A DNA stretch of 64,000 bases, taken from Hyaloperonospora brassicae (Eukaryota > Oomycota > Peronosporomycetes > Peronosporales > Peronosporaceae). The translations under genes were made by a program, and so were the position numbers. Shown here in pieces: positions 1-9,549 of this stretch (positions are counted from its first letter, which is position 1; each line of letters begins with the position of its first letter). The DNA lies in contig CANTFL010000251.1 of NCBI GenBank assembly GCA_947650285.1, positions 310,001 to 374,000 on the forward strand, written 5' to 3'. Below the pieces are notes generated by a model. The model had not been told where the DNA came from, made no database searches, and saw only the letters and a list, made by a program, of their open reading frames with translations.

Positions 1-39
1 GCGACATTTTTAATAGTATGAGTAGAGCTGTAGGACATG
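1..39 (-). mobile_element. LINE B fragment, RNase H region (distal piece)
   Basis: Read on the minus strand, these bases continue the RNase H domain of the old LINE found at 5413-5582. After the copia insertion and one TSD copy are removed, the joined frame reads W-V-A-G-M-S-Y-S-S-T, matching W-V-A-R-M-T-Y-G-S-V in LINE A near 14,110-14,140. LINE B therefore runs off the left edge, and its true 3' end is outside the window. The element is a non-LTR retrotransposon relic; this piece has no independent function. Confidence 0.75.
35..39. repeat. Copia target-site duplication, left copy (ACATG)
   Basis: ACATG directly precedes the 5' LTR and is repeated directly after the 3' LTR at 5413-5417. 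A 5-bp duplication is usual for LTR-retrotransposon integrase, and it shows the copia element is a complete insertion. Confidence 0.9.
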
Positions 40-331
40 TGTTGGAATGTTGGAAATGGGTGCAAGGGTACGTAAAGGCGATGGGAGTGTTCGGCCGGTG
101 ACTTGGGGTTTTATTTGGAAACATGATGTCACAAACTCGCTGTGCGCACAATATGAACGCCGAGTGACAATCAGGATAGTGATTCGAGTAGGGCTAGAAT
201 GCGTGCGAAATGGATGACTGGAGCAGAGAGCTTTGGGGAGCATAACAGAGAAGAGAGAACTAGTAAGGAAATACAACAGTATCTTATTGTTCACCTCCGG
301 CTTCCTTCTCACAACACGCATCTTGCCAACA
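40..331 (+). repeat. Copia 5' LTR
   Basis: 292 bp, starting TGTTGGAATG and ending CCAACA. It aligns along its whole length with 5121-5412. It carries the promoter and the polyadenylation signals expected of an LTR, but no specific motif could be assigned. Confidence 0.93.
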
Positions 332-345
332 GGTTATGAGCCCAA
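332..345 (+). promoter_or_regulatory. Copia primer-binding site matching the anticodon arm of initiator tRNA-Met
   Basis: Directly after the LTR comes GGTTATGAGCCCA. This complements the anticodon stem-loop of eukaryotic initiator tRNA-Met, which reads about TGGGCTCATAACC, rather than the tRNA 3' end. Drosophila copia uses an internal site of the same kind, primed by a 5' half-tRNA cut in the anticodon loop. The use of that mechanism here is inferred from the match. The first gag ATG (336) lies inside this site. Confidence 0.7.
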
Positions 346-1600
346 TGGCCGCAACTACTGAACCGACGACGAAGCCACCAGGGGGTATCCCGCGAGCCGC
401 GCCAAGGACCGGCTCGCCAGCGAGTGCGCCTACCGCACCCGCAGTCGTCAACGATTGACCCACTCGCGAGGGCGGGCAGCGAGACGATGAGATCCTCACC
501 GCGCTCGCCGCACTCACCGATCGACTGGCGAGCCTCGAGTCGTCCCAGAGAGTACGAGACGAGGAGGAGCGCATGCTCGTGGACGTGGAGAGAGGACTGT
601 TAGCCTCGAAAATCGGCTTCAACATGCGCGGTCGACCGATGACGATCGACGCGATCGAAGACGCAAGGGTGAAGGCACCGGTGCCGCGTGGGTACCAGCG
701 CGCGACTGATCTTGGCGCGTCGCGATTTGCATCGCTCGAGCCACCTCGCACCCGCGCAGCACCTCAGCTGCAGCAGCGCGCACCTGCGCATGCGCCACCT
801 CCACAGGAGTATGCAACGCTACCGCCGCCGCAACCAGTCGCTCCGCCACAAGCGTATGTGCGACCGGGCCTCAACGGCTATGGGATGCCGTCGGCAAGCC
901 AGCGAAGTTGAACATACGCAAGTTCGATGGTACAGAGCTGTACCGCGGACTCGGGGGCAGATTCTTTGATTGGGGGCGTACGTTTGTGCGCGCGGTGAGC
1001 CTCGAGGAAGCGTCGTGTGGTTTCGGATGGACCGAAGACGTCAAGGTCGACCTGCTTGGGCACTTTCTCGCCGGCACGGCTGAGAGGTACTATCACAAGC
1101 AGACCGATACCTGCTGGACGCAATCACCCACACTGGAGTACATCATGGAGCAGCACCTGCGCACGTTCAAGACGTCAATCACGGCAAGCCAGGCGATGAA
1201 GTTATTCATGGCCAAGAAGGACGCACGGCGCACCTGGGCCAATCACTTCCTGTATATGGTCGCCGTCAGCGAGGCGCGTGGTAGTGCCGACTCGCTTGTT
1301 CTCGATAACATCGTCCACCATGCTTCGCCGGAGCTGATGAATGTGATGCTGTCCAAGTATGAACCCACGCGAGTCGACTACCTGCGCCACGCCGAGGATC
1401 TGGCGCACCTCGCGCAGTCCATCGAGCACGGCAGCAGCGCGGTGGGTCGTGAGGTCGTCGCCGCGCACGTGGAAGGCAAACCCAAGGGCGCGATCACGTG
1501 CTACCGATGTGGGTGACCAGGACACATCGCGTCCGACTGTCGCGCGCGAGTCGTGCACGACGACGAGACACCCGCGGAGGGTGGAGGCGCCAGCATGATC
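336..1600 (+). pseudogene. gag: Copia Gag region with CCHC zinc knuckle (broken)
   Basis: Encodes the capsid-like part of the copia polyprotein. An ATG at 336 opens a Pro/Ala-rich leader that continues in frame past a TGA at 456-458 to about 905. The frame then shifts by one near 905-910, and the Gag core runs on, with the motif [12 protein letters not shown] early in it. The RNA-binding CCHC knuckle is at 1499-1540 (C-Y-R-C ... G-H ... D-C), but a TGA at 1514-1516 splits it. Downstream the same frame continues through a basic Lys/Arg-rich linker into the protease. At least two stops plus a frameshift make this a pseudogene. Identification rests on the knuckle, its position before protease and integrase, and familiarity with oomycete copia Gag. 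Confidence 0.85.
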
Positions 1601-3140
1601 CTTGCACTGACCGAGAAGCGCAGGGCGACCACGAAGAAGCGCATCAGAAGGAAGAAGGGATCGCGCGGCAAGGACGCCGCAGCGACCAATGCAAGCGATG
1701 GAGCGCGAGCCATGGACGACTCATGCGGCTTCTTGCTTGCGACGAGCGACGGAGTACGAGCCACGGACGGCACACGCGGCTTCGTACTTGAGGCGACCGA
1801 TGCCATGGGCGTCTTCCGAGGAGACTGGATCCTCGATAGCGGAGCGAGCCGGCATCTTGTATACGACGAGTCGCTGCTGCTCAAATCGACGGCTTGCAGC
1901 CACGAGATTGCGATGGCAGACGGCGAGTCGCTTCACTTGACGCGTGTTGGCAGCGTGCGCCTCGAGGTTCTCGCTCGCAGCGCTGAGGCGGTAGTGACGC
2001 TCACGGATGTGTACTTGGCGCCGCGACTGGCTAAGAACATTGTGTCGTATGGCGAGCTTGCGAACAAAGGATTTGCCCTAGTGCACTCCGGCGACACGCG
2101 ATCGCTCGCTCGGTGCAGCGATGGTGCGGTCGCGTTCGATGTCACAATCGACAGCAACGTGCTGTATGTCGCGACGAAGGCTACGTGCGACAAGGAAGGT
2201 GCAGGTGGCGGCGCTCGGAGCGTATGCATCGGAAACCAACGCCGACGAGCCGCACGAAGCCTCGCTGTTGCACTGGCACCAGCGACTCGCCCACCTTGCG
2301 TACGACACGATCGAACGAATGGCGCGAGATCCGGCATCAGGCATTCAACTCAGCAACAATAAACGCATGGCGTGCGTGTCGTGCCTCGAGAGCAAGCAGA
2401 CGCGCAACGCGCAGTCCTAACAAGACAGCGGCACGCAATCGCCCATCGATCGCATCGGCGGTGTCATATGCTCGGACCTGAAGGGTCCAATGACGCCGCA
2501 GGACCGACTCGGCAATCTTTACCTTGTGAATTTCGTTGATCACAAGAGCAACTACTGCCGAGTCTTCCTCGCGCGCACGAAGGACGCTGCGGCGAAGCAG
2601 TTCGAGGCGTTCCTCGTTCATTTCGAGAAGCTCTTTGGGCTCAAGGTCCACGTAATCTGCACGGACGGCGGCAGAGAATACACCAACGTGGAACTGCTCT
2701 GCGAGCGCACGGGCGTCGCGCGCCAAGTTTCGGAGGCGCGAAATCAGGCCTCAAACGGCAAGTCGGAACGAATGCACCGGACAGTGTTGAACCTGGCGCG
2801 CAGCATGGTGTTTGCCTGCGCGCTGCCCCTGATGTTCTGGGTAGACGCGAGGCTATAAGCCGTCCACATCCTCAATCCGGAGCCCCGCGCGAGCAAATGT
2901 AAAGAGAGCGTCACCACTCGAGGTGCTGACGGGAAAGACGCCGGATATGCGTGGAATTGTCGTTTTTTGCTCTCAGTGCAGCGTGTATAGGGACCCGCGC
3001 AAGAACTCGCTGCTCTAGCTCGACGCACGCCATCATTGTCGGCGTCAGCGAGGAAACCAAGGGATACAAGGTGCTGCTGCCGCGTGACAACAAAGTGGTC
3101 GTCACGCAGCACATCAAAAATATCGAGACATTGACGTAGG
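1601..3140 (+). pseudogene. pol: Copia protease and integrase region (broken)
   Basis: The aspartic protease motif D-S-G-A-S is at 1835-1849, in the same frame as the Gag core. After a frame change near 2200-2350, the GAG-pre-integrase segment L-L-H-W-H-Q-R-L-A-H appears, followed by the paired cysteines C-V-S-C. The integrase core follows from about 2490, with I-C-T-D-G-G-R-E-Y and N-G-K-S-E-R-M-H supplying the later catalytic Asp and Glu. TAA stops near 2418 and 2856 interrupt it. Past 2860 (A-V-H-I-L-N) the sequence is degenerate and reads into the linker before RT. The enzyme would cut the polyprotein and insert the cDNA in the nucleus; this copy cannot make an intact protein. Confidence 0.85.
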
Positions 3141-3399
3141 CGCAAAACGCGCAACTCCAACGCGCGATGGACGTCGGCGACCGAGCCGGAGGCCAGGTAG
3201 CGACGGAAGCGCCAGCAGCTGCAGTGGCGAGCGATGGTCGCGCAGAGGGCAACAAGGCGACGCGTAAAGTAGAAAGCGATGGACGCGAGCGGCGCATGGA
3301 ACACGCAGGGCGTCGAAACGCGCAGAAGCGGCTTCTCGTCAGGAAGACACAGCCGCGAGCGGAGAAGCTGTAAATGCTGCTTTCGAGCACGATCCGCTT

Positions 3400-4997
3400 A
3401 ACTTCGGACAGGCGATGCGCAGCGGCAAGCGCGAAGGGTGGGAGAAGGCAATGCAAGAGGAGATCACCGCGCCTGAGGCCAACGACGTCTGAACCATCAC
3501 TAGGCGAACGGCAGGAACGCATGCGCTGCACACCAAATGGGTCTACAAGACCAAGACAGATGCGCACGGCGACCTCGAGCGTCTGAAGGCGCGACTGGTG
3601 GCTTGTGGCAACGAACAGGTGCTTGGTATCGACTACACGCTCATCTTCGCTGCCGTGATGGACCTATCGACGGTCAAAGTGATCCTTGCGCTTGCGGCTA
3701 CGTGGAGGTGCCTGCCAAGCAAGGTGACATCTTCAACGCCTACGTTAAAGCGGACAAGGAGCCTCACCTCCGCATCTATCTACAGATGCCGCGCATCATG
3801 CCAGTCCCGGAGGAGACGCTACGAGCGCAAGGCGTTTCGAACGCGAGCGAGCTGGTGCTGGAGCTGCGGAAGAGCCTTTACGGGCTTAAGCAGGCAGACC
3901 GGCTGTGAAGCCAGCTGCTGCACTCGAAGCTCTCTACTGCCGGTTTCAAGCGGTGTGAGAGTGACATGTATTTCTACTGGAAGCGCGACGGCGACGACCT
4001 CGTCGTGGTCGGCGTGTATGTCGACGATCTTCTAGCGACAGGGACGAGCGCGGCGGCGGTCGAGCGGTTCTTCTCCAGCTTCTCGTCGTTGTCTATTAAG
4101 GACCTGGGGCGTGTCAGCAAGTTTCTGGGCATGCGCGTGACGCACAACGGTCAGAATGGGTACACGCTCGATCAGGAGAAGGCCATCAAAGATCTCTTAC
4201 GCGACAACGGACTCGCTGACGCCAAATCGACGTGGACGCCGATCGACGACAGCTGCTACGAGTTGGAGGAGGGCGACGCGGAGCTTCTTGGGACGCCAAG
4301 AGCGCAAATAGGAGCTACTGTGCGCCAGTTCCAGTCGCTGGTCGTCTCGCTGCTCTGGGTGGCGCGTTGCACGCGCCCCGATATAGCATTTGCGGTGCAT
4401 ATGGTCACGAGACGAGCACACGCGCCTCGACTATCAGACTGGAAATTGGCCAAACGAATCGCGCGATACCTCAAGGGAACGGCGGCGCTCAAGGTCACGA
4501 TGATCCCAGAAGACAATTTAGGTGCGGCGGTGCTCCTAGAAGCGTTCAGCGACGCCGATTATGCGGCCGACAAGACGGACCGGAAGTCAATGACGAGCGG
4601 CAATGTGATGCTGAACGGGATGGCCGTCAGCTGAGGTGCGCGGAAGCAGGGAGGCGTCTCCCTGTCGACGATGGAGGCGGAGTTTGTCGCGGCGAGTGAC
4701 GTCGCGCGCGAGCTGCTCGGCCTGCGCGAGATGTTGTGCGAAGTGGGCGTGAAGCCCGAGTTTTCGATACAGTTGCGGGTGGACAACCAAGCGGCGATCG
4801 CGCAGATCGCGGGAGAGGCATCGTCGCTGAAGGCAAAACATGTGGATGTGCGCCTTAAGTTCCTTTGCGACTACTCGCGTCGCGGCATCATCACGGCGAG
4901 CTATGTCAGGTCGGAGCAGATGCTAGCAGACCTCCTCACGAAGGCGCTGGACGCGACGAAGCTCTCGGCACTACGCGCACTCGTGCGCGTTGGATAA
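3400..4997 (+). pseudogene. pol: Copia reverse transcriptase and RNase H (broken)
   Basis: RT motifs are spread over several frames: F-N-A-Y-V-K-A near 3735, S-L-Y-G-L-K-Q-A near 3875, and the catalytic Y-V-D-D-L at about 4015-4035. Near 4626-4640 a conserved S-W-G-A-R-K-Q-G motif has its Trp codon replaced by TGA. The copia RNase H end follows, with the motif S-T-M-E-A-E-F-V-A, then V-D-N-Q-A-A-I and H-V-D-V-R-L-K-F, and stops at 4997. A TGA near 3906 also replaces a Trp expected after G-L-K-Q-A-x-R-L. The two Trp-to-TGA changes fit G-to-A transitions. RT copies the RNA and RNase H removes it, in the cytoplasmic particle; this copy is dead. Confidence 0.87.
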
Positions 4998-5107
4998 GAA
5001 AAGGTCAAGGACGATCAAGGGTGATCAAGGAGCTCGAGGATGGAGGAGCACAAAGACAAGTACATATGCAAGCTTAAGAATTGGAACCGGGTATGAGGGC
5101 AAGTCAC

Positions 5108-5120
5108 GACCGAGGAGGAG
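5108..5120 (+). promoter_or_regulatory. Copia polypurine tract
   Basis: A purine-rich stretch ending CGAGGAGGAG abuts the 3' LTR start at 5121. This is the expected position of the plus-strand primer. Confidence 0.65.
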
Positions 5121-5412
5121 TGTTGTAATGTTGGAAATGGGTGCAAGGGTACGTAAAGGCGATCGGAGTGTTCGGCCGGTGACTTGGGGTTTTATTTGGA
5201 AACATGATGTCACAAACTCGCTGTGCGCACAATATGAACGCAGAGTGACAAGCAGAATAGTGATTCGAGTAGGGCTAGAATGCGTGCGAAATGGATGACT
5301 GGAGCAGAGAGCTTTGGAGAGCATAACAGAGAAGAGAGAACTAGTAAGGAAATACAACAGTATCTTATTGTTCACCTAACGCTTCCTTCTCGCAACACGC
5401 ATCTTGCCAACA
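5121..5412 (+). repeat. Copia 3' LTR
   Basis: 292 bp, starting TGTTGTAATG and ending CCAACA. It matches the 5' LTR with about ten substitutions and no length change, and is followed by TSD copy ACATG at 5413-5417. Confidence 0.93.
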
Positions 5413-5582
5413 ACATGCCCGCCACCCACATGATGCACACGGGGTGCGTCGGAACGTGCAATTTATCGATGACGGATTCAGTCCCACCTGGTCAGGGATT
5501 TCCGCGCGATCCACCGCCGAAGAACAGAAGGTAAAGAACGCCTGAGTCGCTGTTGCCCGGCGACGCTCGCAATGAGGGCGGG
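5413..5582 (-). mobile_element. LINE B fragment, start of RNase H domain
   Basis: On the minus strand this piece encodes the start of an RNase H domain: F-F-G-G-G-S-R-G-N-P then C-I-M-W-V-A-G-M. It aligns with F-F-D-G-D-S-R-G-N-P and C-I-T-W-V-A-R-M of LINE A. The first catalytic Asp position reads Gly and a TGA follows N-P, so it is defunct. It is separated from the rest of LINE B by the copia element on the left and LINE A on the right. The last 17 bases (5566-5582) are the left TSD copy of LINE A. Confidence 0.8.
5566..5582. repeat. LINE A target-site duplication, left copy
   Basis: The 17-bp sequence CTCGCAATGAGGGCGGG occurs here and again at 14720-14736. Flanking bases differ at both ends. 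The two copies bracket LINE A, and closing them restores the LINE B reading, so this is a real target-site duplication. Confidence 0.88.
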
Positions 5583-6356
5583 ACTTCCATATCTGCGACT
5601 ACTCACGCAAACAAATCATTGTGGCACGAGGAAGTGTGTCTTATACTATGAGCGCTGTCAACGGCAGTCTCACTGACTCTACTGGGCGCAAGACGGCCAA
5701 CGAGCACAGGGGACATGGACACGAAGGAGACGTGCGTCTTAAGCGCGTGGCCTGGGAGGCCGTCGAGTGTGGTGGTTCCGGTGTTCCCATGACGGGGCCG
5801 ACGTAGGAGGAGTCCCCGAGCATAGGAAAGGGGGGGGCATAATTTGCTGAAAGGATATGGGCACGTGGATCCTGTCCAGCCCTAGCCGTGGACTGGCGGG
5901 CCCGGATTCCTGCCGTCTGCTGCAGCCTGAGAGACCTTTCCAGGCCGGCGAACATACGCGTCCGCTGTCGTCGACGCTCATCCCGGCAGAGATAGTCAGC
6001 GTTCTTTTGATGAATTCGGTGAGGTGGGTCATCGATATTTCACCCCCTCCGATGGGCACAGTCACTCACCAGATGGCGACGCCGATATGGATAGGAGTAA
6101 TCGTGTCGACGACTCCGGCGGAAAGAGTCCCCGTAATACCGTCAGTTCCACGGATAAGGGTCAGTCCTCCTTGCCGAACGCAACCGCGTACTAGAGCGGG
6201 CGGCTACTCGTGTGTGGAAGGATCACGCAGACGACGACCTAAGACCGAGGATCCCGCTGGAGGAGGAAGCGTTGGCGGCTTGGTTTCGTTGGCATGGTCC
6301 TTTCTTCTCCGTCCGGTTTTCTTGTGTGCACCCACCCGAGAGTCACGCGCGTTGTA
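5583..6356 (+). other. LINE A 5' leader
   Basis: 774 bp before the ORF1 ATG. It holds a 166-codon open frame (5857-6357) with no recognisable domain, which I do not call a gene. The last 40 bp before the ATG resemble the same stretch in LINE B (30356-30395). It probably holds the internal promoter, but no motif could be assigned. Confidence 0.6.
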
Positions 6357-9052
6357 ATGCTCGATTTCTTCGAAGCGTACCTGGAGGGCACGGTCGTCGC
6401 GGTAGTTCCACCATATGTGCGTATGCCCCGACATATCGCTGAGAAGACTCTGCGCCTTTAACTTCTCGAACGTCGAGTGGGAGAACTGGCTCCGGACGGC
6501 TTGAGTCAAGAAATGATTAAGTGTGCTAAGAAGACCAGCTACGACGCGGAAACGAGACGTCTCACCTTCGTGTTGCCGGAGCAAGCTGCAGCAACGAGTT
6601 GGCACGCAAAATTTATTCTGTACCGTGGGACCCGACTTCAACTTTTGTGTCCGGCCATGATGGAAAGAGAAGATATATCGGCACCATCTTCCTCGTCGAT
6701 ACTATCCTATCACAACTCTCTCCAATATCAAGTGCGAATTCTCGTCCACGGAGTGACAGCCAGTAATGTACAAGCAATTCTTACGTCGAGCATATCATGT
6801 GCGGTGACATCGGTGACCCGTGGGTGTCTCACCGGGTCCGAGGCATATGACTTAAACTTCTTCGTGGCGACCTTTGACACTGTATCATGTCCCGCCCAGC
6901 TCAAGCTGGTAACACACATTTCTTCTCCCACCACGACGCTGTTTCTTCATCATCATCGGCACTTCCAGCGGGTACCGTGTTTTTCATGCTACTCACCCTA
7001 TCATTCAAGTGCCAAATGTGCCGCTAAGACTGGTAACATCCTCTCCAAACATTACCGCGAGTTTATGGGTATGCATCCATCGCCCCAACCGGTTAGTGAG
7101 TTGACCTTTAACCACCTCGACGTTGCCGGGCGCTTGAAGCATGTCGCTGGACTGGCGGATACCCTAACTGCAAATACCGCCAAGCTACAAGCCGAAGCGC
7201 GCAAATCCCCGCTGTTAACCAAGGTTCCTCAGGCTCCCTCGCAGGTCCAGCAAAAGGAGTCAGCCTCCGATGCGGCTATAGATGGCAAACCAGAGATGAC
7301 CCAGGGCGCCACACACTTCAGGGGGTTTTCGACTGCAGGGTGGTTTGACCCCATTTCCAACAAGAAATTTCAGCCCTTGCGTCAGACTTCGGCGAAACAA
7401 GGGCAGAGAACAGTAAACCTGGCACGCCCGTCGCGCCGACCTAAGTCCCCAACTGCTTACGGGAACGCACAATCGAGTTCTGAAGGTGGCTGCCTTCTGT
7501 ACACCCAAAGGAAAATACTCTGGGACGCGACAGCAAGAAATCCTCTTCTTAAGATAAGGTGCGAACAAAAAGGAAAATCTCATACGCCTGTAGCGTCGAT
7601 AATAATCACGAACTTTTCGAAGGCAGCACAGCGACGTGCGTAGGCTCTCCTTGAGCTAGACCAGATCCTTCAGGGTGACAACTCTGCTACACGGACAGAC
7701 AACAAGGCATATAGAGGTGATGGTAGCTCTGAAAGCTCTGTATCTCCTTTCGCGATTGCTCTGGCTCAAGCTCGCACAGAGGTGGACGATGCTCAACGAT
7801 CGGTAGATACACTCTCCATTCAGGCTGCGGAGGAGCAGACATCAGCCGATACAAGGAAAGCTTGTTACTTTGAGGCTCGAGCTCGCGCGGTAGAAGTGGC
7901 TATCGCTCGGGAGAATACGTAGGCCGACGGGGCTTTCTCCCTCGATGTAGAGACTGAGGCTCTGACTTCTTTAGAGTATCAATACCGTACCGCCAATACG
8001 GCGGCTACAGCCACGAAGGCGAATCTAACGACTGCCACGACCAAATTAACGACGAAGGTAAGACGCTTGGCGAAGATCTCTCCCGACGAACAATCTGCGC
8101 GCGAGACGCAAGACGGGCAAACTAACCAATCTCCGACCGACATGCCGAATGCTACAGCCGAAAAAATTAGTGAACGAAGCCGCTCCACTATACAGCGCCT
8201 ACTGACTTCCTTCGTCCGTCGGAAACGGGAATGCGCTTCTGTCAGTTTCGGGCAAGCCTCTGATACGGTCCCCTCAGCAGACGCATCCCTACGTCCGACG
8301 CCATCAGACATGCCTCCGACGATTGACGACAGTTCAAATTCATTGGATACGCAGAATCTTGATGTCACGATGGTGGAGAGTCATGTCACCTTTGGTCACA
8401 CCATGAGTCTTGGTGATCTAGGTGGTGGTGATGTAACGCCGCCACCATGCAACGCCAGTGTTCCCTTATCAGCTGAATCGGCTAAGGCGATTGAGGACGA
8501 GATCCATCTCTCTTCAGGATTATCACAGGTGGCTCGGATTCATGTACTCCTGACTCAGGTTCGCTTCCATCCGAATTCTCTGATGCTCCGCTTGTGTCAT
8601 GGTCCGTCCCGTCGCCGTTGGAAACCAAGCGCACCCCTGAAACACACGCACAGACATTACGTGCTACCAGGGTTCGCAAGGTACCGGAAGCTGCTTCGGC
8701 TGCGTTAGCCGCTGCAGCGGTGTCGGATCATACAAAACAAGTTGCTGATAACGCGGCAGCGATTCGCCAGTGGGTAAGCACGCACAAGAAGAAGGTGCCA
8801 GTTCCCGGTAATTTGCCTATTGGCCCGAAAGGCCAGCTAGCTTGGGTCACTTCCTGTGTGACGGAGCTCGAGGCGCTTGTCAGTGTTTTGCCATTTCCGG
8901 TACCATTTCTTGCTTCCATGACCGGGGAATCCCTTCGAGTATTTTGTCACTCGATTAATAGCGATTCCCAACTTGCGGTTGTTCGCCAACATGCCAGCCA
9001 CACAAACGACCGTCTTCGTGAAATGTGCATTGGGTTGGGTAGCTACGGCTGA
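6357..9052 (+). pseudogene. LINE A ORF1 (Gag-like RNA-binding protein, broken)
   Basis: ORF1 of a LINE, the nucleic-acid-binding protein of the RNP. The start at 6357 is chosen because M-L-D-F-F-E-A-Y-L-E-G aligns with M-P-N-F-F-K-A-Y-L-E-G of LINE B. A TAA at 6459-6461 stands where LINE B has Gln; the same frame then runs to 7643. A knuckle C-x2-C-x4-H-x4-C lies near 6978-7020 (C-F-S-C ... H ... K-C). After the 7643 stop the frame changes, and an Ala/Thr-rich coiled region plus a C-terminal domain (I-R-Q-W-V, then L-A-S-M-T-x-E-x-L) continue to 9052, again matching LINE B. Several breaks make it non-functional. Confidence 0.8.
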
Positions 9053-9073
9053 CGGTCAACGGGTGCAGATTCG

Positions 9074-9409
9074 ATGGAAAACAACTGTTTACATTCAACG
9101 ATGGCGACGAGCCAGCAAGTTACAGCCGGAGTTATATGCGCAACGGTCGTCGAGCCTCTATCGAACTTGGATTACTGGGCCGTGCTGAATGTGCTGTGTG
9201 TTTTCCTACCAACGCTCGCGCCTGTAGAGGCCGAGAAAAATGTGGTAATGCCGCAGACCGAGGCAGCGCTCTATCAAAATTCCGACGGCGTGCGTGCAGC
9301 AGTACGCGGAGTTCTTAGCAAACCTGCCGATTGGAATCCGCTTATCGCCATAATCGGGCGCGATGGGGGTTCATCGGAACCTCGATACGAAGGGCACCGC
9401 GTGTGTTAA
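9074..9409 (+). pseudogene. LINE A inter-ORF segment conserved with LINE B
   Basis: An open stretch with L-D-Y-W-A-V-L-N-V-L-C followed by L-A-P-V-E. The minus-strand LINE B has M-D-H-W-G-V-L-N-V-L-C and L-A-P-V-E at 27553-27104. Conservation between two diverged copies suggests it was coding, either the end of ORF1 or the start of ORF2. I recognise no domain. The frame breaks before the endonuclease. Confidence 0.5.
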
Positions 9410-9549
9410 CTCAACAGGATCGGCACAGAACGCGGCTCTACCTTCCTTGTCCGGTACCTCTGCGGGGAGTCCTCCCTTGAGCCACCGTTATGATTCACCC
9501 CGGCGTCGCAATCGACCCGTTCGGCAGACTGCCTTGCGGCCACTTGAAG

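Larger units (their letters stand above)
40..5412 (+). mobile_element. Full-length Ty1/copia LTR retrotransposon (degenerate coding)
   Basis: A complete 5373-bp copia element. It has two 292-bp LTRs beginning TG and ending CA, a 5-bp TSD (ACATG), a primer-binding site, and a polypurine tract just before the 3' LTR. The internal order is gag, protease, integrase, reverse transcriptase, RNase H, which is diagnostic of Ty1/copia (integrase before RT). I count about ten differences between the LTRs (roughly 3%), so the insertion is not very recent. In-frame stops and frame changes interrupt the polyprotein (for example TGA at 456, 1514 and near 3906 and 4632; TAA near 2418 and 2856). This copy is not autonomous. 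It sits in the minus-strand LINE B, in opposite orientation. It is clearly more GC- and CpG-rich than the right half of the window. Confidence 0.95.

Noticed and set aside
284..751. 155-codon minus-strand frame in the copia Gag leader
   Set aside because: Shadow of the Gag coding strand; low-complexity Ser/Arg composition.
5857..6357. 166-codon frame in the LINE A leader
   Set aside because: No counterpart seen in LINE B, no domain, and it is not in frame with ORF1.
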